Positions 55,972 to 64,000 of a stretch of DNA of 64,000 nucleotides are shown one piece after another; within the stretch, counting starts at the first letter, position 1, and every line of letters starts with the position of its first letter. The notes under the pieces are model-generated. The model saw nothing but the letters and a program-made list of their open reading frames with translations. It ran no database searches and was not told the DNA's origin. The stretch is from Melioribacteraceae bacterium (lineage in GTDB: Bacteria; Bacteroidota; Ignavibacteria; Ignavibacteriales; Melioribacteraceae). The position numbers and the translations under genes were made by a program. The stretch covers positions 62,001 through 126,000 of the forward strand of contig JAEINS010000001.1 of NCBI GenBank assembly GCA_016342755.1, written 5' to 3'.

Positions 55972-57486
55972 ATGAATAAAACAGAAGATATTGCGAATAA
56001 AGCAATTCGGGGTACAAATTGGAATGTAATTAATGTTTATTCCAAAACAATAATTAGTTTTTTTGTCGGGATAATTCTAGCGAGGGTTTTACTGCCTGAA
56101 GATTTTGGTCTATTTGGAATGACTCTCGTTTTTACAGGATTTGCTGATTTATTTGCCACAATGGGAATGAGTATGGCTGTGGTTAGATTAAAAGAAATCA
56201 CAGATAATCATTTAAGAGTGGCTTTCACTTTAACCCTTATTTTAAGTATTGTTATATATCTTACTTTTTTTCTGCTATCGCCTGCAATTGCTTCTTTTTA
56301 TGGCGAAGTAGAGCTTGTTGAAATAATAAGAACGGTTTCATTGCTGTTTTTATTTAAAGGAGTTTCTTCAATTGGATATGGTCTTTTAGTAAAAGAAATA
56401 AATTTTAAGTATTTATTTAAAAGTGAAATCAGTTCTTTTGTATTTGGATATACTCTTTTTGCCGTTACTTTAGCATTATTAGGTTTTGGTGTTTGGAGTT
56501 TAGTTATAGGTAAATTAGTTGGTAGTACTATAACCTTAATATTTTTAACGTTAAAGGTTAAAGTATTTTACAGACCGCTTATATCAAAAAAAGAATTTAG
56601 TGAACTATTTAATTTTGGAACAGGATTTAGTTTAAGCAAAATTTTATTCTATTTATCATCAAATGTTTCAAACCTATTGATTGGTAAATTTCTTTCTTCA
56701 GCTTCCTTAGGTTTGTATACAAAATCATTTAATTTAATGACTCTTCCTATAAATCAGCTTTCAAGCGTTTTATATAATGTAGTATTCCCAACTTTTGCGA
56801 AAGTACAAGACGATATAGGGAAACTTAGAAATGGTTATTTAAGAATTATACGTACTATAACATTTCTTTTATTTCCCATCTTAGCAGGAGCATATTTTTG
56901 TGCGGAATACCTGGTTTTAGGTTTATATGGAGAAAACTGGGTTGGAGCGATTGAACCATTAAAACTGCTCTGTATTGCCGGGTTATTTAAAATTACATTA
57001 AGTTACTCCGGATCTTTAGCACATGCAAGCGGCAGAGTTTATTCGGAAGCTTTTAGACAATTTATTAATCTTATAATTATAATTGTCGGTGTTTTAATTG
57101 GTGTAAACTATGGGTTATTTGGTGTATGTATAGCAATTATTGTTTCCAATGTCTGGTTGTTTATAGCGCATTCAAATTTGGCAATAAACATATTAAAAAT
57201 CAATTGGTATGTATTCTTAAAAAATCTAGTTCCTAGTATTGTAAATGCCTTTATTATAAGTGTCCTAAATTACATTACAATTAGTTTTATTGAACAGAGT
57301 ATTGATGAGTTTTCAGTAATAATTAAGTTGATTATTATGGCGGCGGTTAACGTAATTGCGTTTATACTTCTAATATTTTTCCTTCCAAAATCAATTAAAG
57401 GTGATACAGTTTCCTGGATGAGCCAAAAATATATTAAAGCATTTCCTAAAATGCCAAACATAATTAAAAACCTTTTACCTCAATAA
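55972..57486 (+). CDS. Polysaccharide flippase, Wzx-like (MOP superfamily)
   Basis: A 504-residue protein with about 14 membrane helices. The start (IANKAIRGTNWNVINVYSKTIISFFVGIILARVLLPEDFGLFGM) is typical of the PF13440/Wzx lipopolysaccharide-biosynthesis family that moves lipid-linked oligosaccharides across the inner membrane. First gene of a tight operon running to the window end; gaps are 2-6 bases or overlaps. Confidence 0.88.
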   Translation: MNKTEDIANKAIRGTNWNVINVYSKTIISFFVGIILARVLLPEDFGLFGMTLVFTGFADLFATMGMSMAVVRLKEITDNHLRVAFTLTLILSIVIYLTFFLLSPAIASFYGEVELVEIIRTVSLLFLFKGVSSIGYGLLVKEINFKYLFKSEISSFVFGYTLFAVTLALLGFGVWSLVIGKLVGSTITLIFLTLKVKVFYRPLISKKEFSELFNFGTGFSLSKILFYLSSNVSNLLIGKFLSSASLGLYTKSFNLMTLPINQLSSVLYNVVFPTFAKVQDDIGKLRNGYLRIIRTITFLLFPILAGAYFCAEYLVLGLYGENWVGAIEPLKLLCIAGLFKITLSYSGSLAHASGRVYSEAFRQFINLIIIIVGVLIGVNYGLFGVCIAIIVSNVWLFIAHSNLAINILKINWYVFLKNLVPSIVNAFIISVLNYITISFIEQSIDEFSVIIKLIIMAAVNVIAFILLIFFLPKSIKGDTVSWMSQKYIKAFPKMPNIIKNLLPQ

Positions 57487-57490
57487 GAAT

Positions 57491-59524
57491 ATGATTGAAT
57501 TAAATAATATCATTAAACAAAAAAGTGAGCTGTTATCAGTTCTGCTTATTACAATAATCGCTTCGATTATTAGATTTAATGGATTAGGAAAATGGTCTTT
57601 AGCCGTTGATGAATTTTACATTACCAGATCAATTGAGAATATATTAGAATTTGGCATTCCTCAATTTCAGTCTGGCGGATATTATAACAGAGGTATTGTT
57701 TACCAATACTTAACCTCATTACTAATGCTGGGCGGAATTAAAGCAGAATTTGCGGTTAGATTAATTCCTGTTCTTTCAAATATAGCCGCAATTCCGGCCA
57801 TATATTTATTAGCAAAAAAAATAAGAGGTAAGACCTTAGGGATAGCAGTTATTACAGTTTTTAGTTTATCAATTTGGGAAATAGAATTTGCACGTTTTGG
57901 CAGAATGTATGCCCCGTTTCAGACTTTATTTTTATGGTATGTATACTTTTTATATCAGAATGTTGTAGAAAATAAAAATAAAGCGGAAATATTTTTGTAC
58001 ATAATTAGTGCTGTTTCTGTATTTGTTTACGAGGGTGGGATTTTTCTAATTGCCCTTAATTTTATTCCGATTTTCTTAAAAATAAAGAATGGGGAGTTTA
58101 GATTCTCAATTGATTTAAAAAATAAACTGACTTATAAAAAAATAATTATCAGCATTTTTATTCTAGTCATATCATTTCTTTATTTATCATTTAATTTTAG
58201 AACTTTAAATGAGTCAAATTTACTGCCGCTTGAGTTTAGTCAATCAATAATCAACTCTGTTTCAAGTGGTAAATTTAGAATTCCAATTATCTTCGCAAAT
58301 TATATTCCCATTAATTTTATCTGGCTCTCAATTAGTCTTATAGTACTTGCGGCTTCTCTAATGTTTGCTGTATATATTGTAAGAAGTAAAAATATAAATG
58401 TCTTTCTGAAAGTAACTTTATTTGTCTTGTTGTTACTTTCGTTAATAAATCTGCTTGGACTTATAATTTTAGTTATACTTTGTGCAATTTCCTTAAATTG
58501 GCTGAAATTTGGTGACCTGAAGAAAAAAGAAATAATTTTCACCGGAATTTGTGTTATCAGTATTATTTCGCTCTACTTTGTTTTGGCAATTTCACCTTCG
58601 GTTTATTCACAAATTACCGGAGTGGGAGAAGTTGCTGGTTTAGCTGCAAGAATAAAATATGTATTTAAAGCCTTAGTAAATTACCCGTATTTATATGAAT
58701 TGTTTGCACTTTATCGTGATACACTGCCAATGTTTACTTTTATATCAATTTTTGTTTTGACAGCAGGAGCTGTTTATCTAATATTTACAAATAATAAAAA
58801 TGATTTAGGTTTTAGATTTCTAGGTTTACTTTCATTTGGATTAATTTTTGCTGTTACATTTATTAAAACCTTAGCATTCGATACAAGATATGCATTTTTC
58901 CTTTTTCCTCTTTGGATGGTTTTAACAATTAGTATTTTGTATCTGGTATGTGAAAATTTGTTTAATAAAAATATCAGAAAAATAGTCTTTCCTATAGTAA
59001 TTCTTATATATCTGATGCTGTCTGAAGATTTTAATTTTGATCATATTCTAAACGTATCCTCAAGTGAAAATAACTTCAGAAATAATGTTACCAGAGAACA
59101 ATCAATACATTATTATTCAAGATTTGATATAAACGGTGCGGCAACTATTATAAATAAAAATGCTAAGGATGAGGATTTAATTATTCTTCAAGAAAAATCA
59201 GCTTCGTTCTATTTGGAAAAAGATGCTGTTGTTTTAGCCGATTATAGAAGCCCGTTATTTAAAGATTACTCTATTGCTGAAGGCAAGAAAGAACGCTGGA
59301 CTAATTTACCAATGATCTATAAAACATCTGATTTTGTTGAACTATTGGATAATTCTGAAAAAACAATCTGGCTGGTTGTAAATACATTTTGGAAAAATGC
59401 ACAATTAAATGAAATTGATTTCTATAATAGATACAAAACCAGTATTGTATTTACTGGTGCCGATAAATATCTAAGAGTCTATAAAATTTCACCGGCAATT
59501 AAGAATAAAGAAGATTTGGATTAA
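57491..59524 (+). CDS. GT39/ArnT-like integral-membrane glycosyltransferase
   Basis: A 677-residue protein with about 11 to 13 membrane helices followed by a soluble C-terminal part (about 540-677). An acidic residue pair in the first external loop (LAVDEFYITRSIEN) is typical of GT-C enzymes that take sugars from polyprenyl carriers. FARFGRMYAPFQTL follows, as in the GT39/ArnT family. Donor and acceptor unknown. It lies 4 bases after the flippase. Confidence 0.78.
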   Translation: MIELNNIIKQKSELLSVLLITIIASIIRFNGLGKWSLAVDEFYITRSIENILEFGIPQFQSGGYYNRGIVYQYLTSLLMLGGIKAEFAVRLIPVLSNIAAIPAIYLLAKKIRGKTLGIAVITVFSLSIWEIEFARFGRMYAPFQTLFLWYVYFLYQNVVENKNKAEIFLYIISAVSVFVYEGGIFLIALNFIPIFLKIKNGEFRFSIDLKNKLTYKKIIISIFILVISFLYLSFNFRTLNESNLLPLEFSQSIINSVSSGKFRIPIIFANYIPINFIWLSISLIVLAASLMFAVYIVRSKNINVFLKVTLFVLLLLSLINLLGLIILVILCAISLNWLKFGDLKKKEIIFTGICVISIISLYFVLAISPSVYSQITGVGEVAGLAARIKYVFKALVNYPYLYELFALYRDTLPMFTFISIFVLTAGAVYLIFTNNKNDLGFRFLGLLSFGLIFAVTFIKTLAFDTRYAFFLFPLWMVLTISILYLVCENLFNKNIRKIVFPIVILIYLMLSEDFNFDHILNVSSSENNFRNNVTREQSIHYYSRFDINGAATIINKNAKDEDLIILQEKSASFYLEKDAVVLADYRSPLFKDYSIAEGKKERWTNLPMIYKTSDFVELLDNSEKTIWLVVNTFWKNAQLNEIDFYNRYKTSIVFTGADKYLRVYKISPAIKNKEDLD

Positions 59525-59530
59525 GAAAAT

Positions 59531-60451
59531 ATGTTATATAACAAAGACATTTTAATATCTGTAGTTATACCAACTTATAACAGAGCATTTATAATTAAAA
59601 AATGCCTGGATAGCGTTTTAGAACAAACATTTCACAACTTGGAAGTTTTGGTTGTTGATGATGGTTCAACAGACAATACAAAAGAAGTAGTTGAATCTAT
59701 AAATGACAGCAGAATAAATTTTATTGAATCTGAAAAAAACGGCGGTGCATGTGCTGCTAGAAACATAGGTATAAATGCTGCAAAAGGTGATTATATTGCA
59801 TTTCTAGACTCAGATGATTACTGGTTAAAAGATAAATTAGAGAAGCAAATTAATTGTCTTAAAGATTCCGGTGATGATACAACTATAATTCATTGCGGTT
59901 ACGAAAGACGTGATGTTGATAGTGGAGAACTAGTTGGAAAACGAATAGTTTATAACGATGTTCAAAAAGAAGTTTTTTCGAATCTTGGAGCTGCACCTGG
60001 AACACCTTCTTTGTTGATTAAAAGGGATATACTTTTAGAAATTGGTGGTTTTGATGAAAATTTACCGGCACATCAAGAAACTGAACTTGCAATTAGATTG
60101 GCAAAAAAATATAACTTTAAACTTGTGGACGAATATTTAGCCGTAGCAACTGTAAATCATACTAGAATTTCCAGCAATCCGGTTAATAGAATAAATGCAA
60201 AAGAAATAATTTATCATAAACATAAAGATCTATTATCTAAAAGATTGAATTACGGTTTATGCAGTGCAATTGCGGGTTTTAGAATTTGCGAAGGGAATTT
60301 TAAGTCAGCAAAAGTATATCTGAGAAAATCGTTTAAATATGATTTTTTTAATATAAAGATCTTTTTTTCAATAATAATGATGAATATTTCTCCAACCTTA
60401 AATCAGTCTCTTTATCTAAAAAAGTATAAAAAACTAAATATTATAGATTAA
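59531..60451 (+). CDS. Glycosyltransferase family 2
   Basis: A 306-residue GT-A enzyme. ISVVIPTYNRAFIIKKCLDS opens it, VVDDGSTDNT binds the nucleotide and LDSDDYW is the DXD-type metal site; VDEYLAVATVNHTRIS lies near the acceptor domain. Cytoplasmic face of the inner membrane. Sugar specificity cannot be read. Middle of the exopolysaccharide operon. Confidence 0.92.
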   Translation: MLYNKDILISVVIPTYNRAFIIKKCLDSVLEQTFHNLEVLVVDDGSTDNTKEVVESINDSRINFIESEKNGGACAARNIGINAAKGDYIAFLDSDDYWLKDKLEKQINCLKDSGDDTTIIHCGYERRDVDSGELVGKRIVYNDVQKEVFSNLGAAPGTPSLLIKRDILLEIGGFDENLPAHQETELAIRLAKKYNFKLVDEYLAVATVNHTRISSNPVNRINAKEIIYHKHKDLLSKRLNYGLCSAIAGFRICEGNFKSAKVYLRKSFKYDFFNIKIFFSIIMMNISPTLNQSLYLKKYKKLNIID

Positions 60452-60453
60452 CT

Positions 60454-61602
60454 ATGAATTTATCAAAAACTGCATACGTTTCTTATTATAACGCAAAAGA
60501 TATCCATAATTGGTCAGGATTAGGATATTATATCTCCAATACAATTGAAAATGAATTTGGGAAATTAGATTACATAGGAGATTTACAAGTAAAAAAAGAT
60601 AGTTTAAAAAAAATCAAACAGATTAGTTCTAAACTATTAAATAAAAGTTATACTAGTATATGGGATCCAGGAAGATTAAAGTTTTTTGCTGAACAAGTTG
60701 AAAAAAGAATAATTGGGGAAAATTATGAATTATTATTTGGGCCGGGTCCAATTCCGTTTGTGCATTTAAAAACAGATATTCCAATTGTAACCTGGACCGA
60801 TTCATGTTTCCCAGGACTAGTAGATTTTTATTCCTCAAAGTCTAAATTTAGTAAAAAGGCTTATAATAATGGATTAGATGCTCAACAGATTGCTTTAAAA
60901 AAATGTACTCTCAGTATATATTCATCAGAGTGGGCTGCAAATATTGCCAAAACAAAATTTGATGTTGATCCGAAAAAAATAAAAGTTGTACCTTTTGGTG
61001 CAAATGTTGAATCTACACTTGATAAAGATTCAATTGAAGAACTTATTGGAAAAAAGGATGAGAATATATGTAAACTTCTCTTTGTTGGTGTCGATTGGAA
61101 TAGAAAAGGTGCTGACATTGTTGTTGGAGTTGCGGAAGAATTACATAAACAAGGAATTAATGTTCAAGTTGAAATAGTAGGTTGTAATCCTCCCTCGGAT
61201 AAAAAATTACCAGATTATGTGAATCTGCATGGATTTGTTTCTAAATCTACAACTGAAGGCAGAAATAAAATAAACAGACTATTTAATGAATCCCACTTTT
61301 TATTTGTTCCATCAAGAGCAGAGGCTTACGGACTTGTTTTCTGTGAAGCAAATGCCTTTGGAATGCCTGCAATAGCGTCAAATGTCGGCGGCATAAATAC
61401 TATAATAAAAGATGATATAAATGGAAAAAAATTCCCGTTAGAATCGGAATTTAAGCAGTATAGCAATTATATAGGTTCAATTTTCAGCGATAGAAAGAGA
61501 TACATTGAATTGGCCAAAAGTTCTTTTAATGAATATGAAACAAGATTAAACTGGGAAGTTGCCGGTAAAACAGTCAGAACATTATTAGAAGAATTACAAT
61601 AG
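60454..61602 (+). CDS. Glycosyltransferase family 4 (GT-B)
   Basis: A 382-residue GT-B enzyme. The N-terminal half is divergent; the C-terminal half holds KLLFVGVDWNRKGADIVVGV and the nucleotide-sugar motif VPSRAEAYGLVFCEANAFGMP with the E-x7-E pair. YISNTIENEF at the start lines up with similar enzymes in polysaccharide operons. Start lies 2 bases after the GT2 stop. Confidence 0.88.
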   Translation: MNLSKTAYVSYYNAKDIHNWSGLGYYISNTIENEFGKLDYIGDLQVKKDSLKKIKQISSKLLNKSYTSIWDPGRLKFFAEQVEKRIIGENYELLFGPGPIPFVHLKTDIPIVTWTDSCFPGLVDFYSSKSKFSKKAYNNGLDAQQIALKKCTLSIYSSEWAANIAKTKFDVDPKKIKVVPFGANVESTLDKDSIEELIGKKDENICKLLFVGVDWNRKGADIVVGVAEELHKQGINVQVEIVGCNPPSDKKLPDYVNLHGFVSKSTTEGRNKINRLFNESHFLFVPSRAEAYGLVFCEANAFGMPAIASNVGGINTIIKDDINGKKFPLESEFKQYSNYIGSIFSDRKRYIELAKSSFNEYETRLNWEVAGKTVRTLLEELQ

Positions 61603-61608
61603 GAAAAA

Positions 61609-63444
61609 ATGAATTTTAGATTTAATAGATTCCTTAAATTTTCGAACTATAGCTCTCGAATTAAAATATTCAAGAAGAGATTAAAGATTTCTTTATTGGA
61701 AAAACTTAATGTTCCAGAGGTTACCCTTAATTCAATTTGGGATATAAATCCAAACATGGAGTTATCGATTGAAGGAAAAATTGATGAAAATCCATTCTTT
61801 GTATTCGGTGTAAAAGTTGACCCAAATAATATTGATTGGCATAAAGATTTATTTTCAGAATTTAAATATCCTTTTTTAAGATTCGATAAAATTAGATACG
61901 GCTCTTATTTTGATCAGGGCATAGATCTTGTTTTTCCATGGGAATTATCCAGGTTTTATTTTGCTCCTTTATTAGCACAAAAGTATATCCTCTCAAAAGA
62001 TGAAAAATACTATTCCAAGTTCAAAACTTTATGTTTACACTGGATTGAAAAAAATCCTTTTTTGTATGGTGTAAATTGGATATCTACAATGGATGTTTCT
62101 ATTCGTGCAATAAATTGGATTACTGCAATAAATATTTTTGGTGAGATTGTTAAGAACGATACAGTATTCTTGAAGGCAATATCTAAGTCTTTATTTCAGC
62201 ACGGTGAATATATTTCAAAATTTCCGGCTGTATATGAAAAAAATATAACTACAAATCATACAACTGCTGCTTTTACCGGGTTACTAATTATTTCACTATC
62301 GTTCCCAGAATTATCAAAAGCGGCTAAATGGCAGAAACAATCTTATAATGGATTAGTTGAAGCAATGGATAGTCAGGTTTATAATGATGGAGTAAATTTT
62401 GAAAGTGCAATATGCTATCATAAACTGGTTACAGAGTTTTTTGTTTATTCTGTAATTTTTGCACATTCAAAAGGGATATTATTTCCCAATTACTTTCTAG
62501 TCAAATTATTTAAAATGCTGGAGTTTATAGCTTCATATATTGATGATAACGGTCATGCACCTCAATTTGGAGATAATGATAGTGGCAGGGTGATCATTCT
62601 TTCTCAAGAAACATCTGATTTTTATAAAAATGAAGATGATCATAGATATTTGCTGGAATTAGGAACCCATCTGTTTGAAAACGATTTTAATTGGAGTAAA
62701 TCAAACATTTCTAAATGGCTTCCAAATATAAAAAAAGTGAGTGTAAAAGAGTTGAATTATAAGCCAATTGATTATAAAAAATCTTATAATTTTAAGAACG
62801 GTGGTTTTTACATATTGAAAAACAGTAATTTTCACCTAGTTGTTGGTAATTGCCCATTAGGCCAGAATGGGAGAGGCGGGCATAATAACATTGATACGGG
62901 TTCATTTACATTATCAGTTTTGGGAAAGCCTTTGATTGTGGATCCTGGCAGTTATTGTTATAGCAGAGATAGAAAAACTAGAGATAAATTTAGACATTAT
63001 ACATATCATAATACACTAATTACTAAAGAAGACTATAACCTTGATATAAGTGAAAATGGTTATTGGGGATTAAAAAAATACTATTTTGGTGAGTTAATTG
63101 AATTTACTGACAATATTATTGAAATGAATATTAAAGATTTATATAGTAATAATGTTTGTACAAGAAGATTTACGCTTTCTGAAAACGAGTTAATAATTGA
63201 AGATAAATTACCTGATGAATTTTTCTTAAGAATGAATTTAATCCCTGACACTAAGCTTATGAAAATAAATGATTCTGAGTATTTTTGTAATGAAATCGGA
63301 TTGAATTTTACTTTTGATAGTAGTCAAATTGTTTTGGATCAGTATGATTATTCTCCACATTATGGAAAGAAAGAAGAATCTTTATTCATAAAGATTAAAT
63401 CTAAAAATCATCATAAATGTTGTATTAAGAGAATTGATATATGA
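61609..63444 (+). CDS. Heparinase II/III-family protein (polysaccharide lyase fold)
   Basis: A 611-residue protein. Residues 60-380 form an alpha/alpha toroid (KIRYGSYFDQGIDLVFPWELSR, NWISTMDVSIRAINWI, TTNHTTAAFTG), and 400-611 form the heparinase II/III C-terminal beta domain (GRGGHNNIDTGSFTLSVLGK, PLIVDPGSYCYSRDR). Members within exopolysaccharide operons are thought to trim or modify the polymer. No signal peptide is evident (MNFRFNRFLKFSNYSSR), which is usual in such loci but leaves export open. Its stop overlaps the next ATG. Confidence 0.85.
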   Translation: MNFRFNRFLKFSNYSSRIKIFKKRLKISLLEKLNVPEVTLNSIWDINPNMELSIEGKIDENPFFVFGVKVDPNNIDWHKDLFSEFKYPFLRFDKIRYGSYFDQGIDLVFPWELSRFYFAPLLAQKYILSKDEKYYSKFKTLCLHWIEKNPFLYGVNWISTMDVSIRAINWITAINIFGEIVKNDTVFLKAISKSLFQHGEYISKFPAVYEKNITTNHTTAAFTGLLIISLSFPELSKAAKWQKQSYNGLVEAMDSQVYNDGVNFESAICYHKLVTEFFVYSVIFAHSKGILFPNYFLVKLFKMLEFIASYIDDNGHAPQFGDNDSGRVIILSQETSDFYKNEDDHRYLLELGTHLFENDFNWSKSNISKWLPNIKKVSVKELNYKPIDYKKSYNFKNGGFYILKNSNFHLVVGNCPLGQNGRGGHNNIDTGSFTLSVLGKPLIVDPGSYCYSRDRKTRDKFRHYTYHNTLITKEDYNLDISENGYWGLKKYYFGELIEFTDNIIEMNIKDLYSNNVCTRRFTLSENELIIEDKLPDEFFLRMNLIPDTKLMKINDSEYFCNEIGLNFTFDSSQIVLDQYDYSPHYGKKEESLFIKIKSKNHHKCCIKRIDI

Positions 63445-64000
63445 TATCTCTTGGCTTAACAGTAATTTGTGTTGCTCTTTTTATCACTTCAGATAAATTT
63501 GTAAGATACATTATCTATACATTAAGTGCATTATATCCATTCTCAATGGGCGATCTTGGTCCTATTCCGGCAGCACAGGTAGTAGAATGGCTAACTCCAT
63601 TATATTTGCTTATTATTATTAATGAAATGGTTCCTCTTAACAGAATTGTAGCTGCCAAACCGCTTCCCAGTTTCAGAGGGACTGAACTGTTTCTAACTGC
63701 TCTTTTATTTTTATTAGTATGTGCTGCAATGAGTTTTTATAAAAATGAGTTGATGGCTATAGATGGAGGACCACAGGGTACTAAAAGGGTATATTTTAGA
63801 ATAATTGTTAGTGTTTTCATTTTTATAACTACTGCTCTCTCTACTTATGTTTATAAAGATATTATAAATTTTGAAAAATTGTTTAAAACAATTCTCTGGG
63901 TTTCGGTTGGTTTAGGAATAATTAGACTAGCATGTTATTTCGTAAGTTTTAAAATGCCTTTAATGACTGGTCCATTTGTTTATAATCCCGACGCAACAAC
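63441..64000 (+). CDS. Polytopic membrane protein, N-terminal part, possibly O-antigen polymerase/ligase
   Basis: The gene starts at ATG-63441 (overlapping the previous stop by 4 bases) and is open to the window end, so 186 codons are seen. It has about five to six predicted membrane helices (MISLGLTVICVALFITSDKF, PLYLLIIINEMVPL, LFLTALLFLLVCAAMSFY, IIVSVFIFITTALSTYVY, ILWVSVGLGIIRLACYFV). Position after a flippase and glycosyltransferases suggests a Wzy-type polymerase or WaaL-like ligase, but the motif-bearing part is missing. Confidence 0.6.
   Translation, partial: MISLGLTVICVALFITSDKFVRYIIYTLSALYPFSMGDLGPIPAAQVVEWLTPLYLLIIINEMVPLNRIVAAKPLPSFRGTELFLTALLFLLVCAAMSFYKNELMAIDGGPQGTKRVYFRIIVSVFIFITTALSTYVYKDIINFEKLFKTILWVSVGLGIIRLACYFVSFKMPLMTGPFVYNPDAT

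Overview
This window is an AT-rich stretch of one bacterial chromosome with 44 protein genes (the first and last cut by the window edges) and one tRNA. Everything points to the Bacteroidota/Chlorobiota/Ignavibacteriota superphylum, and I infer an Ignavibacteria-like organism. It has three type IX secretion (T9SS) components (a DUF5103 'plug', SprA and PorX), four T9SS substrates with C-terminal sorting domains, a propeller-type sensor kinase, a SpmA-SpmB fusion and an LptD-type outer-membrane assembly protein. One promoter fits the Bacteroidota -33/-7 form (TTG-N19-TAnnTTTG). Many genes nevertheless have clear Shine-Dalgarno GGAG/AGGAG sites, which is less typical of true Bacteroidetes.

Layout. 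1-7730: the end of a DUF2459 gene, a small unknown protein, the T9SS plug, a Gfo/Idh/MocA dehydrogenase, a LEA-like lipoprotein, LptD, a NYN-domain protein and a beta-lactamase-fold serine hydrolase. 8008-10673: a nitrogen module (PII protein, ammonium channel, TorF-like porin). 10681-17496: metabolic genes (omega-amidase-like nitrilase, SpmAB-type membrane protein, D-2-hydroxyacid dehydrogenase, alanine dehydrogenase, CoA transferase, calcineurin-like phosphatase). 17715-28818: sprA-porX-tsaE-tsaB-DUF1573-panC, read in one direction. 28819-31459 (minus): cysteine desulfurase, CoaX, BirA. Then dnaK, tRNA-Ala(GGC), a large propeller histidine kinase, a STAS protein and an OmpA/TSP3 protein.

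40058-64000 is an exopolysaccharide locus. It opens with a polyprenyl-phosphate sugar-phosphate transferase, a sugar dehydrogenase and a hexapeptide acyltransferase. A flippase, three glycosyltransferases, a heparinase II/III-family protein and a membrane protein that may be a polymerase or ligase form a second operon. Between them, on the minus strand, lie four large secreted proteins (43107-55537) built from eight copies of one discoidin (F5/8 type C) module, two parallel beta-helix domains and T9SS sorting tails.

The most interesting signal is that two of these four genes have good -24/-12 (sigma-54) promoters, and a third has a degenerate one, each about 40 bases before the start codon. 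Palindromes lie further upstream where an enhancer-binding protein could sit. A sigma-54-controlled set of outer-surface proteins inside an exopolysaccharide locus resembles the known PEP-CTERM/exopolysaccharide regulons, but here the export tag is the T9SS domain. This is inference from sequence layout. No sigma-54 activator or rpoN gene is visible in the window.
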